Assembly (NCBI GenBank): GCA_946885765.1
Contig: CAMPHD010000246.1
Location: 1-5,438 of the forward strand
Length of the DNA stretch: 5,438 bases
Direction of reading: 5' to 3'
DNA from: an uncultured Thalassospira sp.
GTDB taxonomy: Bacteria; Pseudomonadota; Alphaproteobacteria; Rhodospirillales_A; Thalassospiraceae
Part shown: piece by piece, positions 3,645 through 5,438 of the stretch
Numbering within the stretch: position 1 is the first letter of the stretch
Layout of the letters: each line of letters starts with the position of its first letter
Notes under the pieces: model-generated
What the model saw: the letters and a program-made list of their open reading frames with translations, nothing else
What the model was told of the DNA's origin: nothing
Databases searched by the model: none
Program-made: the position numbers and the translations under genes

Positions 3645-5438
3645 TCAGCTTGCGATTTCGCCGCCGCCCTGCTTGGTGATGGCAACCACCGACGGGCGCG
3701 GCGGAACGCCATCCTGAAAGTCCGGCCAGCGGGTGCTTGGTTCGTCATAGGTTGAACCGTCTGCAGGGTGCTGAACTGCGACAAACAGGGTCGTGCCATC
3801 CGGGGTGAATTCCGGACCGCACATTTCGGCACCTTCCGGGCAGGCGAAGAAGAATTTGGTCAATGCGCGACCGGCACCTTCAACGTCTGCGGCATGCATG
3901 CCGTCTGGAATATCCGAGCTTGGCGCACCGTCGGTGGAAATCCACAGACGGCCTTTCTGGTCAATCGCGAGGTTATCCGGGCAGGACACCCAGCTTTCGG
4001 CACCGGGGTGATAAACGGCTCTGTCATCGGTATTGGCCGGATTGCCGCCAAGCAGGAAGATATCCCAATTGAAGGTATCGGCGGTGTGGTCCGCATCCTT
4101 GCCCATGCCACCCGGAGGGGTGAGTTCAAGAACATGACCATGGATGTTGTCAGCGCGCGGATTGACGATGTTCGGTTCCTTGCGCTTCGAGTTGTTGGTC
4201 AGCATGACGTAAATCTTGCCGTTGATCGGGTTCGGTTCGACGTCTTCGGGGCGGTCCATCTGGGTCGCACCCAGAAGATCGGCCGCGCGACGGGTTTCGA
4301 TCAGGATATCGGCCTGGCTGTTGAAATCGTTTTCGGCGGTCAACGGGCCGTCGCCATGGATCAGCGGCATCCAGTTGACGGTGCCGTCCTCGTTGAATTT
4401 GGCGACATAAAGCGTGCCGTCTTCGAGGATGTCCATGTTGGCCGCGCGGTCGTTCGGATTGTATTTTTTCGACGCGACGAATTTATAAAGATAGTCGAAG
4501 CGCTGATCGTCGCCGGAATAGGCAACCACTGAGTTATCCTTATTCAGGAAAACGGTGGCACCTTCGTGCTTGAAGCGGCCAAGGGCCGTGCGTTTTTTCG
4601 GGGTCGAGGTCGGATCATAGGGATCAATTTCGACCATCCAGCCAAATTTGTTCGGCTCGTTCGGTTCTTTTTCAACGTTGAAACGGTCGAAATATTTGAC
4701 CCAAGAATACCAGCTGTCCGGCTCGATGCCGAGGCGCTTGTAGTTGCGTTCTTCGCTGGTTTTGGCGATGTCGCCACCGAAATAGCCGTTGAAGTTTTCT
4801 TCGGCGATCAGGATGGTGCCCCACGGGGTTTTGCCGCCAGCACAGTTGTTCAGCGTGCCGATGACGCGTGTGCCAGACTGGTCGGTACTGGTTTTCAGGC
4901 GGTCATGGCCAGCAGCCGGGCCGGTGATGACCATATCGGTATCAAGGGCGGAAATGCGGCGTGCATAGTTCGAACCGTCAATGACCTGCCATTTGCCATT
5001 GGTCTTTTTGACTTCGACGATGGAATGGCCGTGGGCGGCAATTTCGTGCAGGGCCTGTTCCTGCGATGCGCCCATGGCGTCCTTGAGGCCCGACCACATC
5101 AGTTCGGCATTGGTGTATTCATGGCTGACACACAAAAGGCCGTGTTCGGAATTGTCCGAGCCGACCGGCAGCGGCATAAAGCCGATATAGTCGCAGTTAT
5201 AGCCGAACTGCTTGTTCTGGGCTGTGGCATCGACGGCACCCGGAACGAATGCCGGGGCATCGGCAGCAACCTTGTCACCGTAACGGATCAGGATGTCGGC
5301 ATCGTATCCTTCGGCAACGGCGTGGGTTTTCGCGATCTTCTGCGGGATCGATTTGAAGGTCAGGGTCGATGCGTCCTGCGCACGGGCCATGCCCGAGGTG
5401 GCGATAGAGCGGCTGGTCGGTGTGTCGTCCGCCGAGCG
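3645..5438 (-). CDS. phoX: PhoX/DUF839-family alkaline phosphatase-like protein, N-terminus beyond window edge
   Basis: This gene encodes a PhoX-type phosphatase, a family of Ca2+/Fe3+-dependent enzymes that release phosphate from organic phosphoesters outside the cytoplasm. The frame is open to base 5438, giving 597 visible residues. Numbering from the internal Met at 5390, family landmarks are AEGYDADILIRYGD (26-39), QFGYNCDYIGFMPL (61-74), SHEYTN (89-94), LNNCAGGKTPWGT (180-192; C183 is the probable iron ligand), EEN (197-199), FKHEGA (273-278), RPEDVEPNP (380-388), SCPDNLAID (469-477), EFTPDGTTLFVAVQHP (527-542) and STRWPD (552-557). PhoX proteins are normally exported by Tat. The signal peptide is not visible, and the 16 codons upstream of the Met are not hydrophobic, so the true start probably lies beyond the edge. 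The Met at 5390 is therefore unlikely to be the start. A Pho box would also lie outside. Substrate range within DUF839 is inferred. Confidence 0.92.
   Translation of the reverse strand, partial: RSADDTPTSRSIATSGMARAQDASTLTFKSIPQKIAKTHAVAEGYDADILIRYGDKVAADAPAFVPGAVDATAQNKQFGYNCDYIGFMPLPVGSDNSEHGLLCVSHEYTNAELMWSGLKDAMGASQEQALHEIAAHGHSIVEVKKTNGKWQVIDGSNYARRISALDTDMVITGPAAGHDRLKTSTDQSGTRVIGTLNNCAGGKTPWGTILIAEENFNGYFGGDIAKTSEERNYKRLGIEPDSWYSWVKYFDRFNVEKEPNEPNKFGWMVEIDPYDPTSTPKKRTALGRFKHEGATVFLNKDNSVVAYSGDDQRFDYLYKFVASKKYNPNDRAANMDILEDGTLYVAKFNEDGTVNWMPLIHGDGPLTAENDFNSQADILIETRRAADLLGATQMDRPEDVEPNPINGKIYVMLTNNSKRKEPNIVNPRADNIHGHVLELTPPGGMGKDADHTADTFNWDIFLLGGNPANTDDRAVYHPGAESWVSCPDNLAIDQKGRLWISTDGAPSSDIPDGMHAADVEGAGRALTKFFFACPEGAEMCGPEFTPDGTTLFVAVQHPADGSTYDEPSTRWPDFQDGVPPRPSVVAITKQGGGEIAS

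Noticed and set aside
3768..4532. A 254-codon plus-strand open frame opposite the PhoX gene
   Set aside because: It lies wholly within the coding sequence of a clear PhoX homologue and has no recognisable domain. High-GC genes commonly give such shadows.
1..5438. tRNA genes, rRNA, CRISPR arrays, insertion sequences or phage genes
   Set aside because: No repeat-spacer pattern, transposase, integrase or cloverleaf-like segment was seen when reading through the window.

Overview
The window looks like a stretch of a Gram-negative, probably marine alphaproteobacterial chromosome. This is inferred from moderate-to-high GC, a PhoX-type phosphatase, a secreted YHS-domain protein of a kind common in alphaproteobacteria, and the GntR/FCD, PhyH and NIT1-like gene styles. 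Thalassospira or a related Rhodospirillales genus is a guess from general resemblance, not a match. Six protein genes fill nearly the whole window. There are no RNA genes, insertion sequences, CRISPR arrays or phage genes, and no gene-free stretch reaches 300 bases.

Region 1 (1-2408) is a divergent locus. On the minus strand, a GntR/FCD transcription factor (714-1385) is followed 64 bases later by a PhyH-family Fe(II)/2-oxoglutarate dioxygenase (start at 649, C-terminus cut by the window edge). On the plus strand, a NIT1-like carbon-nitrogen hydrolase (1584-2408) reads away from the regulator. The 198-base divergent region holds two palindromes that could be operators: a 14-base one centred on TGTATACA close to the regulator start, and AAAACA-C-TGTTTT nearer the hydrolase. 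The simplest reading is a regulator controlling itself and the dioxygenase, and perhaps the hydrolase. The effector and the substrates are unknown.

Region 2 (2409-3029) has a small VOC/glyoxalase-fold protein on the minus strand (2432-2815), convergent with the hydrolase. A perfect 10-bp inverted repeat spans its stop codon. It is followed by a 214-base divergent intergenic region with no convincing gene.

Region 3 (3030-5438) has a secreted YHS-domain protein on the plus strand (3030-3572). It is convergent with a PhoX/DUF839 alkaline phosphatase-like gene on the minus strand (3645 to beyond the right edge). A strong 11-bp GC-rich hairpin between the two looks like a shared bidirectional terminator.

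I see no sign of a wholly new system. The points most worth following up are the regulator-dioxygenase-hydrolase locus with its palindromes, and the YHS protein with its single cysteine. Several long open frames opposite the hydrolase and phosphatase genes are shadows and were not annotated.
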